From positions 1,364,001 through 1,428,000 of the forward strand of contig NZ_JACTGR010000001.1 of NCBI RefSeq assembly GCF_014489075.1: a DNA stretch of 64,000 bases, given 5' to 3'. This document shows, piece after piece, positions 63,833 to 64,000 of this stretch; positions within the stretch are counted from its first letter, which is position 1, and every line of letters begins with the position of its first letter. Below the pieces are notes generated by a model. The model was not told where the DNA came from and did no database searches. It saw only the letters and a program-made list of their open reading frames with translations. This DNA is from Sphingomonas sp. JC676. Its GTDB lineage: Bacteria; Pseudomonadota; Alphaproteobacteria; Sphingomonadales; Sphingomonadaceae. Made by a program: the position numbers and the translations under genes.

Positions 63833-64000
63833 CTACCTGCTCGCGCGTTCTTCGATCGAAGCGAAAGGACGAAGCGTAACGATACGGCCCTTGCCCGAAT
63901 TTAGGAAAGCTCCGCCATGGTCAATGGCATCGAATAGGGCCTCGTTCTGAGTTTTGCACCAAGCTCCTACCAATAATTTCGTCGTCCACCTAAATTGTGC
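63833..64000 (-). CDS. Hypothetical protein, C-terminal part (start outside window)
   Basis: Open for all 56 codons up to the window edge. The visible end reads KTQNEALFDAIDHGGAFLNSG and then IVTLRPFASIEERASR before TAG. Codon choice is like the neighbours. Its stop overlaps the ribosome site of the 57-residue gene, suggesting an operon of short unknown genes that continues to the right. No family can be named from this fragment. Confidence 0.5.
   Translation of the reverse strand, partial: AQFRWTTKLLVGAWCKTQNEALFDAIDHGGAFLNSGKGRIVTLRPFASIEERASR

Overview
The window looks like a chromosomal segment of a sphingomonad-type alphaproteobacterium (Sphingomonas or a close relative). It is GC-rich, carries a TonB-dependent receptor with a TPR-sulfotransferase neighbour, and has the alphaproteobacterial gene order divL-tsaE-amgK-murU-addB-addA-trxA. 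It also has FadR/NanR-type sugar regulators and many short convergent hairpins. I see no tRNA, rRNA, CRISPR array, transposase or prophage.

Bases 1-21327 are an accessory carbohydrate region. A glycolate oxidase operon (glcDEF, minus strand, glcF cut by the window edge) diverges from a plus-strand operon of seven genes: apnO, an RbsB-like lipoprotein, a DUF2291 lipoprotein, an RbsA-like ATPase, an RbsC-like permease, apsD and apnL. ApsD, ApnL and ApnO are recognised from sequence as the D-apiose to 3-oxo-isoapionate enzymes; the later kinase and RuBisCO-like steps are not here. A convergent NanR-like GntR gene follows an ACS-family MFS transporter, which diverges from a 1351-residue GH106-type alpha-L-rhamnosidase. 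Two near-identical operator sites built from 8-nt direct repeats (TGGTATRN) lie in the glcD/apnO and MFS/GH106 intergenic gaps, with a weaker third copy in the second gap. This ties glycolate oxidation, apiose catabolism, transport and the glycosidase into one predicted regulon. A second sugar-acid operon (FadR regulator, IlvD/Edd dehydratase, GH43-like enzyme) closes the region.

Bases 21328-31340 hold a purine salvage pair (adenine deaminase plus phosphoribosyltransferase), a KTSC protein, an envelope lipoprotein, secA, several small periplasmic TonB-C-like proteins, argJ, a frameshifted glutathione S-transferase and a GFA-family protein.

Bases 31638-43000 are a minus-strand housekeeping run: divL (a histidine-kinase homologue whose phospho-acceptor His is a Tyr), tsaE, amgK and murU (cell-wall recycling), addB and addA (recombinational repair), and trxA.

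Bases 43143-64000 are mixed: a TPR-sulfotransferase, a TonB-dependent receptor, ahcY with a perfect 20-bp palindrome upstream, a TolB-like propeller protein, YqgE, a Prx5-type peroxiredoxin, AMP nucleosidase, a SIMPL protein, an M2 peptidyl-dipeptidase, an alpha/beta hydrolase, a second GFA protein, a marR-emrA-emrB efflux operon, a DUF418 membrane protein and two small or partial genes at the right edge.
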